From Bifidobacterium breve (GTDB lineage: Bacteria > Actinomycetota > Acidimicrobiia > Acidimicrobiales > Acidimicrobilacustridaceae): a stretch of DNA of 64,000 nucleotides. The stretch is from positions 153,479 to 217,478 of the forward strand of contig CAMCTY010000002.1 of NCBI GenBank assembly GCA_945878725.1, written 5' to 3'. This document shows positions 8,591 through 17,475 of the stretch, piece by piece (the stretch's first letter is position 1; each line of letters starts with the position of its first letter). The translations under genes were made by a program, and so were the position numbers. A model generated the notes under the pieces. That model was not told the origin of the DNA. It saw nothing but the letters and a program-made list of their open reading frames with translations, and did not search any database.

Positions 8591-9250
8591 GTGGTAGATC
8601 GCGAGCTTCTCAACACAGTCGAATTCTTCAAAGGTTTCGAAGGCGACCCCCTCGATGCCCTCGTGGCCGCGGCCGAGACACGTACGTACAACCGCGGCGG
8701 CGTCATGTTTGGCGAGAACGATGTAGCTACCGAACTGTTCGTGGTTGAGTCTGGTCGCATCGCAATCGCCAATCGCTCGATCGATGGTCGCGAATCGGTG
8801 GTTGCACTCATGGAGCGCGGCGACCTCTTCGGCGAAATGGCACTGTTCGACGGGCGTCCGCGTTCTGCCGAAGCTCGTGCACTCGAACCATCGGCAGCGA
8901 TTGCCATTCCTTACGCTCCTCTCCGCGCTATCTACGAGAGCCAGCCCGAACTTCTCTGGAACGTTGTCGAGATGCTCGCGACTCGCCTTCGCAGTACCGA
9001 CGAGCAACTCGCCGATTCGGTCTTTCTTGATGTCACTGGTCGCACGGCCAAGCGACTCCTCGAGCTTGCCGGTGAGGCCGACGAATTCTCGCTTCCCATC
9101 ACGCAGGAAGAACTTGCCGGCATGGTCGGCGCTTCACGCGAACGCGTCAACAAGGCGATCGCCAGCTTCGTGCGTCTCGGCTGGATCGATCAGTCCGAGC
9201 GTCGCTATCGCATCACAAACCGCGAACAACTCAAACTCCGCGCCCGCTGA
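8591..9250 (+). CDS. Crp/Fnr family transcriptional regulator
   Basis: 219 residues from the GTG at 8591, which aligns well with mycobacterial Crp (first residues VDRELLNTVEFFKGF). The cyclic-nucleotide-binding fold spans about 15-125, with ELFVVESGRIAI and the phosphate-binding-like GDLFGEMALFDGRPRSAEA (Glu and Arg present, compatible with cAMP binding). The winged helix covers about 150-215, with recognition helix TQEELAGMVGASRERVNKA. No Fnr-type Cys cluster is seen. It is probably a global GlxR/Crp-type regulator. It stands alone, divergent from ispD and convergent with the SDR gene. Confidence 0.92.
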   Translation: MVDRELLNTVEFFKGFEGDPLDALVAAAETRTYNRGGVMFGENDVATELFVVESGRIAIANRSIDGRESVVALMERGDLFGEMALFDGRPRSAEARALEPSAAIAIPYAPLRAIYESQPELLWNVVEMLATRLRSTDEQLADSVFLDVTGRTAKRLLELAGEADEFSLPITQEELAGMVGASRERVNKAIASFVRLGWIDQSERRYRITNREQLKLRAR

Positions 9251-9265
9251 GGCGCGTGTCCGGGC

Positions 9266-10195
9266 TCAGTCCGGTTCGGGAAACGATTCGCTGACGAGTT
9301 CCTCCGACAGCGCCCAGAGGCGACGGGCCGCGGCCGGATCGGTAGCCCAACTGCGCGCTTTGGCCACAGCGCAATCGGCGAGATAACTCCCGCCGCACGA
9401 AAGCGCCTCGTCTGTCACCGCCGCCCACACGCTCGTCGATGCGCCAACATCGACCCCGACCCGACGGGGAAGTTCTCCACCAGTCGCCTTCGCCCGCTCA
9501 ATGAGTTCCGCGTAATCGTCGCTGGTGAAATGACGGCCGAGATCGGTCTTCACCATTCCCGGATGCACCGACCAGGCGTGAACGCCCTGATCCCGATAAC
9601 GCCGCTCGATCTCGACAGCATGAAGCACGTTTGCCGTCTTCGACTGTCCGTAGGCCTCGAGTTTGGAATACGGGCGGGATGCGAAGTTCGGATCGTCCCA
9701 GCCGATGTCCGATGCCGCGTGGCCGCCCGAACTCAGGAGAACCACCCGCGCCGGAGCGCTCGATACAAGCAATGGCAGGAGTCGGCCGATCAGTACGAAG
9801 TGACCGAGATGGTTGGTGCCGAACTGCAACTCGAATCCGTCATCGGTGTGCCCGAATGGGACAGCCATGATTCCGGCGTTGGCAATCAGGACATCCAGTC
9901 GATCGTGTTCGACCAAAAACCGGTCGGCAAACGCGCGCACGCTTGCGAGTGAACCAAGTTCGAGCACCTCGTTGGAAAACGAACCGTCCGGAACCGAATC
10001 GCGCAACTCAGCGACAGCCTGTTTCCCCTTCTCGTCCGAGCGGCCGGTGATGATCACTGTCGCTCCGGCCGCACCAAGGGCCCGAGCGGTTTCTTTACCG
10101 ATACCAGTGGTTGCGCCCGTGACCAGGACGGTCACTCTCGTGAGATCACGGCCGGCAAGGACATCCGAAGTGGTTTTCATCGTCGGATCGCTCAT
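9266..10195 (-). CDS. Short-chain dehydrogenase/reductase
   Basis: 309 residues, a classical SDR. It has the NAD(P)-binding TGATTGIGKETARAL, an Arg after the second strand (TGRSDEKG) suggesting NADPH preference, IANAGIM for the NNAG motif, a Ser in VLLSSGGHAAS, and the active-site YGQSKTANVL (Tyr-x3-Lys). The overall pattern is like retinol-dehydrogenase/WWOX-type SDRs. The start codon overlaps the stop of the upstream enoyl-CoA hydratase (ATGA), so it is the last gene of an LLM-oxidoreductase / hydratase / SDR operon that may act on a lipid or steroid-like acyl-CoA. The substrate is unknown. Confidence 0.92.
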   Translation of the reverse strand: MSDPTMKTTSDVLAGRDLTRVTVLVTGATTGIGKETARALGAAGATVIITGRSDEKGKQAVAELRDSVPDGSFSNEVLELGSLASVRAFADRFLVEHDRLDVLIANAGIMAVPFGHTDDGFELQFGTNHLGHFVLIGRLLPLLVSSAPARVVLLSSGGHAASDIGWDDPNFASRPYSKLEAYGQSKTANVLHAVEIERRYRDQGVHAWSVHPGMVKTDLGRHFTSDDYAELIERAKATGGELPRRVGVDVGASTSVWAAVTDEALSCGGSYLADCAVAKARSWATDPAAARRLWALSEELVSESFPEPD

Positions 10196-11040
10196 ATGTC
10201 CTCGTTAGCTCCGGGCCACTCATCGGGCCAGTTGTTGTTCACGGTGAGAGACCAGTTCGGTTCACGGCGCTCAAGGAACGCATTGACGCCCTCGCGCGCG
10301 TCAGCCTCTCCCATGAGGTGATGATGCAGATCCGTCTCGGCCCGGTCGATCTCACTCGGGCTCATCGCAAACGAACTCCACAGAAGTCGCTTTGTTACTG
10401 CCACTGAGACCGGAGCGGTGTTGACCGCCATGTCGTGCGCGACCTCGAGTGCATGTGGCAGCACATCGTCGTTCGGCAACACGCGCGATGCGATACCGAG
10501 TTCGCGCGCTTCGTCACCCATGAACGTACGGCCCGTCAACATGATGTCGGCGGCGTTGGCAAGCCCGGCGATTCGAGGCAACGTCCAATGGCTCAGCGCA
10601 TCTGGCATGACGCCTCGCCGAACCTGAACGATTCCGTATTTGGCATCACGGGCAAAGAAACGAAGATCGCAGTGCAGTGTCAGCGTTAAGCCGACACCGA
10701 TGGCATGTCCGTTCACTGCAGCGATAACAGGTTTGCGGATGCGCCATGCAGGAGGCGACACCGGATTGGCGCTGAACGCTTGTGCGTCTGATCGCTCAAA
10801 CACATCGGAGCCGCTGGAGAAATCAGCTCCGGCGCAGAAAGCTGGCGGTGTTCCGGTGAGAACGACCACGCGCACTGCGTCGTCGGCATCGGCCATCCGA
10901 TAGATGTCGCCAAGGGCACGGCCCATTGCCCCACTGAACGCGTTTCGTGTGTCGGGACGGTTCAGCGTTGCTACGAGAACACCATCATCATGAAGTTCAG
11001 CGAGAAGATCAGGGGTGCCGGTGTCGATCGGGCGCACCAT
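10192..11040 (-). CDS. Enoyl-CoA hydratase/isomerase family protein
   Basis: 282 residues from the ATG that shares one base with the upstream stop (TAATG). The crotonase fold is shown by LNRPDTRNAFSGAM, the oxyanion-hole segment PAFCAGADFSSG, and AAVNGHAIGVGLTLTLHCDLRF. The second hydratase Glu position is not clear, as the region reads VQVRRGVMPDALSHWTLPRI, so hydration is less certain than membership of the superfamily. It is translationally coupled on both sides, which implies the three operon products act in one pathway. Confidence 0.92.
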   Translation of the reverse strand: MVRPIDTGTPDLLAELHDDGVLVATLNRPDTRNAFSGAMGRALGDIYRMADADDAVRVVVLTGTPPAFCAGADFSSGSDVFERSDAQAFSANPVSPPAWRIRKPVIAAVNGHAIGVGLTLTLHCDLRFFARDAKYGIVQVRRGVMPDALSHWTLPRIAGLANAADIMLTGRTFMGDEARELGIASRVLPNDDVLPHALEVAHDMAVNTAPVSVAVTKRLLWSSFAMSPSEIDRAETDLHHHLMGEADAREGVNAFLERREPNWSLTVNNNWPDEWPGANEDI

Positions 11041-12071
11041 TACGAAACCGTTTTGGGTGCTGCTGCTTTCACTGCCGCAACTGTCCTCGCGATGCATGCA
11101 TCAGAAATCGGGTACCCGGGGAAGTACAGACAGACCCGATCGGCATGGTCGCCGTAGCGCGCCATGATTTCTGCCGCGACCTGTTCAGGTGTTCCGACAA
11201 CAGCGATCGTGTGGAGCATGTCCTCATGTACAAGCCCGGCCATGCCCGCCCAATCACCCTGCTTGGAGCGCGCGTTCAGTTCCTCTTGGAGCGGACCCCA
11301 ACCTTCGACATCGAGGACGGGACGATAGGACGGAGTAGAGCCATAGAACGCGAGCAGCGTCCGGACTCCCTGCGCCGCTGCCGCAATCTCTTCGTCGGTT
11401 TCACCAATGGCACAGATCACTTCGAGAACGATCTCGATGTCGTCGCGGGATCGCTTCGACTTCTCGAGTCCGCGATCGAGGGCCGGCAATGTGCGCTCGG
11501 CGAAGTGGCGACCGGAGTTGAACGGCATGACGAGAATGCCGTCGGCGACTTCGGCGGTCATCTCGCACATCTTGGGGCCGAGCGCGCCAACCAGAATCGG
11601 AGGGGGACCATACGGGTTCGGGCCGGGGTTGAAGTTCGGCGTCATCAAGGTGTGAGTTGTCCACTGCCCGCGGAAATCGAAAGGACCCTCACCGGCGAAG
11701 TGGGCGAAAATCATCTTCATGGCCAAGACCCACTCGCGCATCTGCGCGACCGGCTTCTCCCACGTCGATCCGTAGCGCTTCTGGATATGCGGGCGAATCT
11801 GTGACGCAAGGCCGAGGCGAAAACGTCCCTTGCTTAGAAGCTGCAGATCATTGGCGGCGTAGGCCAAGTGGAGGGGGCTGCGGGGGAAGGCCATCGCCGC
11901 ATTGGTCATGAGATCGATCTCGGCAGTCGTGCTGGCTAAGACCAGAGGAAAGAACACGTCATGGGCGTTTTCGAAACTGAAAAGACCATCCGCCCCGGTG
12001 GCGGCCAACTCGGCTGCTCTCGGCGCAGCATCGAGCGGTCCCGACATGGCAAGAGAAATGTCGACCTTCAT
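11040..12071 (-). CDS. LLM-class (probably F420-dependent) oxidoreductase
   Basis: 343 residues. The ATG at 12069-12071 was chosen because it follows a good GGAAGGA ribosome site by a few bases and starts directly into the first strand (MKVDISLAM). Features of the luciferase-like TIM barrel include GADGLFSFENAHDVFFPL, TNAAMAFPRSPLHLAYAA, LLSKGRFRLGLASQIRPHIQKRYG and PPPILVGALGPKM. The pattern is close to actinobacterial F420-dependent LLM enzymes, though F420 use is inferred. It is the first gene of an operon with a hydratase and an SDR, and is divergent from a TetR-type regulator that may control it. Confidence 0.9.
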   Translation of the reverse strand: MKVDISLAMSGPLDAAPRAAELAATGADGLFSFENAHDVFFPLVLASTTAEIDLMTNAAMAFPRSPLHLAYAANDLQLLSKGRFRLGLASQIRPHIQKRYGSTWEKPVAQMREWVLAMKMIFAHFAGEGPFDFRGQWTTHTLMTPNFNPGPNPYGPPPILVGALGPKMCEMTAEVADGILVMPFNSGRHFAERTLPALDRGLEKSKRSRDDIEIVLEVICAIGETDEEIAAAAQGVRTLLAFYGSTPSYRPVLDVEGWGPLQEELNARSKQGDWAGMAGLVHEDMLHTIAVVGTPEQVAAEIMARYGDHADRVCLYFPGYPISDACIARTVAAVKAAAPKTVS

Positions 12072-12248
12072 GGTGAATCCTTCCGATCCGACCCGGAACG
12101 GGCCTCCTTCCGTTTCTAGTCGCTCTGATGCCATTGCCCGACCGCCGCCCGCCTGGGCCGGGACAACACAAGCTGACGAGATGCGGACTTAAGCTCCTTC
12201 AAATTGTCAGAGGGTCAGCCAATAACCCCAAATCCCTTCGGATGGGCA

Positions 12249-12254
12249 TAGTCT
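12249..12254 (+). promoter_or_regulatory. Candidate -10 box for the double-TetR regulator
   Basis: TAGTCT lies 6 nt before the ATG, a spacing that fits leaderless transcription. The 190-bp divergent region (12072-12260) must also hold the LLM operon promoter. I saw no convincing long palindrome in it. Confidence 0.4.
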
Positions 12255-12260
12255 CGTCCA

Positions 12261-13496
12261 ATGGGAAGAAAAATCTCAGCGGCAGAAAAGCCACCTCGAG
12301 TTTCCCGTGCCCAGCGCACGAAGAACGTCCAGACCGATATCAGCGCCGCCGCCCTGAAACTACTCAGCACGAAGGGTGTCGACGGTCTTTCGCTGACGAA
12401 GGTCGCCGCCGAAGCTGGCCTGTCGAACGGGCCCCTCTATGGCCGCTACGACTCTCCCGAAGATGTCGCGCTTGAGTTGTGGGAGGGATCCATTCGCGAC
12501 CGTTTCCATCTCCTTCTTGACGAAGCCGCCCGGTTTGCCCTTGGCGATGCGCCAGACCCCTCCGAATGGCTTGTGACCGAGATGACCAATCCCTCGGCCG
12601 AGTCACTCGCGGTCGTCGAAACTATCGCCGTGGCCCGCCGTTATCCGATGCTGGCCGAAAGCGTCCGGACTGAGGTGGATTCCGCCCTCCAGAAGATCCG
12701 CACGGAGTCTTCGACAATCCCGTTTTCGGCCATCTATCCGTGGATCACGCTCCCGCTGGGAGCGATCGTTTACAGCGGAATGCTTCCGTCGGAGTCACCG
12801 CCTTGGGCTGATATTTTGCGGGTCGGACGACAGGCAGCGATCCAGGCTCCTGCGCCCACATATGTCGGCAGCCACCCGGCGCCGCTTGAATTGAATTTGC
12901 CCAATCCCGACACTGGGGATCTTGGTCTCGACGAGTTCGTGACTGCGGTCATGCTCGTCGTTACCCGCGTTGGATATGAGAAAGCCACCGCACAGCGAGT
13001 GGCTCGGGCTGCAGGACACTCGTTCAGTTCCGCTTACACGCACGTTGAAAGCAAAGACGAACTCATGATGTTCGCAATCACCGCGATGATCGACCAAATC
13101 ATCATGACTGGTGACGAGTCGTTCTTGCATATGACCGGTGATGAACTGTTTCTCGGGATGATCGCTCTTGAGCTGGGACTTATCTCGGACAACAACCGAT
13201 CTCTCCGACAACTGCGCGCCGAGTCACTCGTTGCGGCTCGTCATCACAAATCTCTGGGTGAGATTCTTCGTACCCGATTGATCGAATCCGCCGCACACGT
13301 CAGGACAGCGGAGAAGAGTGAAACTGTTCCCCTTTCGTCCGCGTTTTGGTACGGCGCTCGCGCCAATGGCATGACCTCATTGCTCCTCAGTCTGAACACT
13401 CGATTGCTCGATGATGTCGACTGGATGCCATTCGGGGCCATGGTCAAAGAACTCACCCGCTTGATCAAAATGTCGAAAGTAGAACCAAACCGCTAA
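12261..13496 (+). CDS. TetR-family regulator with two TetR DNA-binding domains
   Basis: 411 residues, about twice the TetR norm. The first helix-turn-helix region is at ~20-65 (ISAAALKLLSTKGVDGLSL, then KVAAEAGLSNGPLYGRYDS). A second one is at ~225-275 (FVTAVMLVVTRVGYEKATA, then RVARAAGHSFSSAYTHVES). Each is followed by a helical ligand-type region, so this looks like an internal duplication or fusion of two TetR proteins. Such a protein could bind DNA as a pseudo-dimer. It is divergent from the LLM-hydratase-SDR operon and probably represses it. Its stop abuts the stop of the convergent hydrolase gene with no gap. Confidence 0.88.
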   Translation: MGRKISAAEKPPRVSRAQRTKNVQTDISAAALKLLSTKGVDGLSLTKVAAEAGLSNGPLYGRYDSPEDVALELWEGSIRDRFHLLLDEAARFALGDAPDPSEWLVTEMTNPSAESLAVVETIAVARRYPMLAESVRTEVDSALQKIRTESSTIPFSAIYPWITLPLGAIVYSGMLPSESPPWADILRVGRQAAIQAPAPTYVGSHPAPLELNLPNPDTGDLGLDEFVTAVMLVVTRVGYEKATAQRVARAAGHSFSSAYTHVESKDELMMFAITAMIDQIIMTGDESFLHMTGDELFLGMIALELGLISDNNRSLRQLRAESLVAARHHKSLGEILRTRLIESAAHVRTAEKSETVPLSSAFWYGARANGMTSLLLSLNTRLLDDVDWMPFGAMVKELTRLIKMSKVEPNR

Positions 13497-14156
13497 TCAG
13501 GCGTTCAGGAACGAAACGACTCGCTGCCATGCATCGGCAGCATCATCGACACGATGCGCGGGCCGCGAGGCATCGTGCACGAAACCGTGTTCGGCTCCCT
13601 CGTAGCGGACGATCTCGACACCAAGCGCTTCTGCCTCCAGAACATCGGCGGCGGGCGTGAAGTGGTCGGCGGTTCCGATGATCGCCATCGTGGGGCAACG
13701 ATCCGGAGATGCGAGCGCCTCAATGGGTTCGGCCAATGAAACTCCCCGCCACGCCTCGGGAAGTCTGATCATTCCGTAGAAACCGGCGGCCCGATGGAAT
13801 CGCCCGCTCGCCGACGCTTTGAACGCCAGCATTCCGCCCATGCAGAAACCGATGGCGCTTACCTCGCGGCAGCCCGTGGCCTCCGCTGCTGCGATCGCGT
13901 CAGCATGAAATTTTTCGTCAGAGAACGTCGCCATTGCGGCCAGTCGTTCGTCGACAGTCAGTTCCTCCTGGCCGGGGAACGGCTCCGGCGCGCAGACGAC
14001 CCAACCGTGATCAGTAGCAAGTTGTCGACACATGTCATCGAAGAGCGGCCGCAGCCCCATGATGTCGGGAAACAGCACGAGTCCTCGTGTCGATTCATCA
14101 ACGATCTCTGGTTGAACGATCTCCGCCGGTGTCCCGGTTGAAAGCATGATTCGCAC
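13497..14156 (-). CDS. Dienelactone hydrolase family protein
   Basis: 219 residues with an alpha/beta-hydrolase fold. The nucleophile elbow is GFCMGG (Cys as nucleophile, typical of dienelactone hydrolases). The acid is in IGTADHFTP and the catalytic His in EHGFVHDA. The N-terminus has LVLFPDIMGLRP. It hydrolyses a lactone or related ester, substrate unknown. The start may be the GTG used here or an ATG three codons downstream. It lies 8 bp after disA on the same strand and may be co-transcribed with it. Confidence 0.9.
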   Translation of the reverse strand: MRIMLSTGTPAEIVQPEIVDESTRGLVLFPDIMGLRPLFDDMCRQLATDHGWVVCAPEPFPGQEELTVDERLAAMATFSDEKFHADAIAAAEATGCREVSAIGFCMGGMLAFKASASGRFHRAAGFYGMIRLPEAWRGVSLAEPIEALASPDRCPTMAIIGTADHFTPAADVLEAEALGVEIVRYEGAEHGFVHDASRPAHRVDDAADAWQRVVSFLNA

Positions 14157-14164
14157 GAAAGACC

Positions 14165-15238
14165 TCAGGAGTAGTGATCGAGAATGCTCGACTCGGCGAG
14201 TCGACCCAGACCTTCTTTGATCGCCGACGCACGATGCTCGCCGACACCTTCGACCTCATCGAGATCGCGCTTGGTGGCCTGCAGCACCTTGTCGAGAGTC
14301 CCGAATCGGACGACGATGCGCTCAATCACTGTCTCAGGAAGACGCGGTATGCGCGACAGCATCCGATAACCCTTGGGCTGCACGGCACCGTCGAGATCGG
14401 CGCCCCCCTCAGGCAGATGCAGCACTTCGGCCACCGCCTTGAGATCGAGGAGCATCTCGGTTTCGAGTAACTCGAGACCGGACATCGCCTCGGCGAGATG
14501 CCACTCGTTCTCCTCGTGGAGATAGTCGAGCACGACAAGGCGTCGTTCGTCTTCGACGCCGGCGAGGGCTTCTTCGAGTTGTAGGCGAAACAATCGACCG
14601 TCGACACCCAATTCGACGATGTCGCTTTCGATCTCCCCGGCGATGCGCAGGACCATCTCGGTCCGCTGCAACAAAGTCACGACATCACGCACGGTGACGA
14701 GGTCCTCGACTTCGAGGGCCGAGAGGCTGTTGGACACGTCGACAAGACGCTCCTTATAACGCTCGAGCGTCTTCATGGCCTGGTTGGCGCGATCAAGCAA
14801 ACGTGGGATCGGAACAAGTTGGTGCTTCTCGTCGCCGATGTACACGGCGATGATCGACATGTCCTCAGAAACCGAAATGACCGGCACGTTGATCGAGCGA
14901 GCCACGCGCTCGGCAGTGCGATGCCGGGTGCCGGTTTCCGAGGTCGGAACATTCGGACTCGGAACCAGATGAACATTGGCCCGGGCGATGCGGCTGGCAT
15001 CAGCCGCCAGCACAATTGCGCCATCCATTTTTGCCAGTTCTGAAAGTCGCTGCGGGCTGAACGCTGCGTCAAGAAGAAAACCGCCCGAGCAGATGCTCAG
15101 GACATCGGGGCCGTCGCCGATAACGACGAGTGCACCCATGCCGCTTTGCAGGATGCGATCGAAACCCTCGCGGAGCGGCTTTCCCGGCGCTACCGCGGCC
15201 AGCGCGTCGAGCATCGCGTCACTGCGTCGGCGAGCCAT
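14165..15238 (-). CDS. disA: DNA integrity scanning diadenylate cyclase DisA
   Basis: 357 residues, normal length. The DAC domain (1-~145) carries the two catalytic signatures: DGA at residues 72-74 and RHR at 105-107 (in ETGTRHRTAERVA). The C-terminal region has helix-hairpin-helix motifs (IPRLPETVIERIVVRFG, EGVGEHRASAIKEGLGRL) that bind branched DNA. The octamer makes c-di-AMP from two ATP and reports on recombination intermediates. It follows radA by 41 bp on the same strand, the standard actinobacterial and firmicute pairing in which RadA modulates DisA. Confidence 0.97.
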   Translation of the reverse strand: MARRRSDAMLDALAAVAPGKPLREGFDRILQSGMGALVVIGDGPDVLSICSGGFLLDAAFSPQRLSELAKMDGAIVLAADASRIARANVHLVPSPNVPTSETGTRHRTAERVARSINVPVISVSEDMSIIAVYIGDEKHQLVPIPRLLDRANQAMKTLERYKERLVDVSNSLSALEVEDLVTVRDVVTLLQRTEMVLRIAGEIESDIVELGVDGRLFRLQLEEALAGVEDERRLVVLDYLHEENEWHLAEAMSGLELLETEMLLDLKAVAEVLHLPEGGADLDGAVQPKGYRMLSRIPRLPETVIERIVVRFGTLDKVLQATKRDLDEVEGVGEHRASAIKEGLGRLAESSILDHYS

Positions 15239-15279
15239 CCTGCGAGTGTACCGGTCGTGATGTTTCGGGGAAGCCGAGA

Positions 15280-16644
15280 TCAGTCTCTGGCGAGCAAGCC
15301 GAGTTCGGCGATCGCTTCAGCTAACGAACCCACGCGCGTGGCCATGATGCCGTCGGGTGGATCAGGGGCCAGGCGCGGGATGATGGCGCGGTTGAATCCG
15401 AGCCGGGCCGCTTCGGCCAGACGCCGATCGCACTGCGACACCTGCCGGATCTCGCCACCGAGACCGATCTCACCGCATACAACGAGATCGGCCGGCAATG
15501 GCCGCTCAGCTAATGCCGATGCCAGCGCAAGAGCGATGCCGAGATCGGCCGCGGGTTCAGCGATCTTCACGCCGCCCACGGCAAGCGCGTAGACGTCTTT
15601 CTGGGCGTAGGAGAACCCGGCGCGTTCGCCCAGCACGGCAAGCAACAATGCGAGTCGGCCCGAGTCGAGACCCTGCGCGCTACGGCGCGGCGATGGCAAT
15701 GCGCTTGTTGTGACAAGCGCCTGCAACTCGACCAGCAGAGGACGATGCCCTTCCATCGTGGGAACCACGACCGAACCCGAAACCCCGTGCCGACGATCGG
15801 CGAGAAACAGACGGCTCGGATCGGGGACGCCGATCATGCCCAACTCGGTCATCTCGAATAGGCCGAGCTGATCGGTAGCGCCGAAACGGTGTTTGACCGC
15901 GCGTAGAAGTCGAAGCGCGTGATGTCGATCGCCTTCGAAGGCCAACACTGTGTCGACTACGTGCTCAAGCACGCGAGGTCCCGCGAGACCGCCCTCTTTG
16001 GTGACGTGGCCAACCAGCACGACAGCCATGCTGCGCTCTTTGGCGGCACCCACGAGGCGAGCGGCGCATTCGCGAACCTGAGCAACCGAACCCGAGCCGG
16101 ATCCGATCTCAGGATGATGGACGGTCTGAATCGAATCAACAACGAGCACCGTCGGCTCAATCTCGTTCACGAACTCGAGGATGCTCGGCAGTGAGGTCTC
16201 TGATGCCAACCAGAGATCGGGGCACAGCGAGCCGAGTCGCTCGGCGCGCAGCCGCACCTGCTGCTTGGATTCCTCAGCCGAAACGTAGAGGACCTTTGCG
16301 CCGGACCCTGCGATTGACGCCACTGCCTGCAGAAGCAGCGTCGACTTGCCGATCCCGGGCTCGCCACCGACCAATGTGACTGATCCGGGAACGAGACCGC
16401 CGCCGAGAACGCGATCGAGTTCATCGATCCCTGTCGGACGGGGATGCCATTCGTGGGCGTCGACCTCGGTTATCGGAACGGGCTTGTCGCGTGGGCCGAA
16501 CGAATGCGCAGCAACGGCCGATGCGGGTACGACGAGCTCTTCAACGAGCGTGTTCCATTCCTCACAACCAGGGCAGCGGCCAACCCATTTGGGCGTGGCC
16601 GTGCCGCACTCGATGCACCGGAACACTGCTCGGATCTTGGCCAT
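15280..16644 (-). CDS. radA: DNA repair protein RadA (Sms)
   Basis: 454 residues from the ATG at 16642-16644, which places the zinc finger (C10, C13, C24, C27) at the N-terminus as in other RadA proteins. Walker A is GGEPGIGKST (93-102) and Walker B is VLVVDSIQTV. The C-terminal Lon-protease-like domain includes DVYALAVGGVKIAEPAADLGIALALAS. RadA is a helicase-like branch-migration factor in recombination. The RadA signature usually written KNRFG reads KHRFG here. A terminator upstream (16693-16720) separates it from the secreted-protein locus, so it has its own promoter. Confidence 0.96.
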   Translation of the reverse strand: MAKIRAVFRCIECGTATPKWVGRCPGCEEWNTLVEELVVPASAVAAHSFGPRDKPVPITEVDAHEWHPRPTGIDELDRVLGGGLVPGSVTLVGGEPGIGKSTLLLQAVASIAGSGAKVLYVSAEESKQQVRLRAERLGSLCPDLWLASETSLPSILEFVNEIEPTVLVVDSIQTVHHPEIGSGSGSVAQVRECAARLVGAAKERSMAVVLVGHVTKEGGLAGPRVLEHVVDTVLAFEGDRHHALRLLRAVKHRFGATDQLGLFEMTELGMIGVPDPSRLFLADRRHGVSGSVVVPTMEGHRPLLVELQALVTTSALPSPRRSAQGLDSGRLALLLAVLGERAGFSYAQKDVYALAVGGVKIAEPAADLGIALALASALAERPLPADLVVCGEIGLGGEIRQVSQCDRRLAEAARLGFNRAIIPRLAPDPPDGIMATRVGSLAEAIAELGLLARD

Positions 16645-16692
16645 GGACGACACCCTACGCATCGGGCGCGACAGTGATGTCGCCCAAACGAA

Positions 16693-16720
16693 AGGTGCCG
16701 CCCACGAAGGAGCGGCACCT
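16693..16720 (-). terminator. Rho-independent terminator (copy A of a 43-bp repeat)
   Basis: The 9-bp stem AGGTGCCGC / GCGGCACCT encloses a 10-nt loop and is followed on the minus strand by TTTCGTTTGGG. It would end transcription of the secreted-protein locus before radA. The sequence 16683-16725 is nearly identical to 17424-17466. Confidence 0.85.
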
Positions 16721-16743
16721 GACAAGCCTGGAAGCTGAATCGC

Positions 16744-17340
16744 TCAGCCGGTGAATGCCGGCGAGACCGTATTTCCGCTGCCGGTGCCGCCACCAGCGCC
16801 AGCGTCAGTTCCATTCGAACCAGAACCCGATCCGCTTCCGGAACCCGATCCGGCGACAGTCGTCGTCGTGGTTGTCGGAACGGCATCGCCAAACGTCATT
16901 TGAAAAGTTTGGGTGACAGGGTCAAGACCGGAGAGGGCATCCACATAAAGGCAAGCGGTATAGGTTCCGGCGGTGATTGGGGCTGTGGCGCCAGAAGGAG
17001 AGGTACCGTCCCGCGCAATCGTCCCTTCGGTTATCAGAAAAGGGCTCGACACTTAATTATTCAAGATGTTGTTGTTGTTTTTCATAAACCAGAAAGCAGG
17101 CGCCTCAACTCCGCAAGTCGTCTCGGCCGCTTGAAACCAGAGCCAGACCCCGCTCGTTGTCGTTGGATCTATTGGTACCGCCGACCACGTGAGGGTCATT
17201 GTGCCGTCACCGTTGTCAACCATTGAACCCGTGCCGCCATTATTTGCGGCAGTAGCGGGACTGGCAGCGAACAACGTTGCCGTTGAAAGAATGAGCGCAC
17301 TCGCAACAAGCATGCGAGCAGAACGACCGAATCGAGACAT
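16744..17340 (-). pseudogene. Secreted Ig-like-type protein interrupted by an in-frame TAA
   Basis: From the ATG at 17338-17340 there are 95 codons: a clear signal peptide (RSARMLVASALILSTATLF, cleavage near ASPATA-A) and the start of a beta-rich domain with one Cys (TTCGV). Then comes TAA at 17053-17055. The same frame continues without break for 102 codons (SSPFLITEGTIARDGT..., TAGTYTACLYVD with a second Cys, TFGDAVP) and ends in a Thr run and a Gly/Ser-rich tail. The second part has no signal peptide and begins mid-domain, so the two halves look like one exported protein of about 198 residues. Function is unknown. A nonsense mutation is likeliest; readthrough or sequencing error are alternatives. 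It is flanked by duplicated terminators. Confidence 0.8.
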
Positions 17341-17433
17341 CAAGTTTTCTTTGGGGGGAGAAATTACCGGGCTGATTACAAGCTGGAACAATCTTAAGAC
17401 TAATTCAGCCGAATCGTTGGTATCCCAAACGAA

Positions 17434-17461
17434 AGGTGCCGCCCCCGAAGGAGCGGCACCT
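17434..17461 (-). terminator. Rho-independent terminator (copy B of a 43-bp repeat)
   Basis: It has the same 9-bp stem as the hairpin at 16693-16720 with a loop differing at one base, followed by TTTCGTTTGGG on the minus strand. It lies 14 bp after the LppM-like gene, which it should terminate. Confidence 0.85.
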
Positions 17462-17475
17462 GGCAAAGTTGCCAG

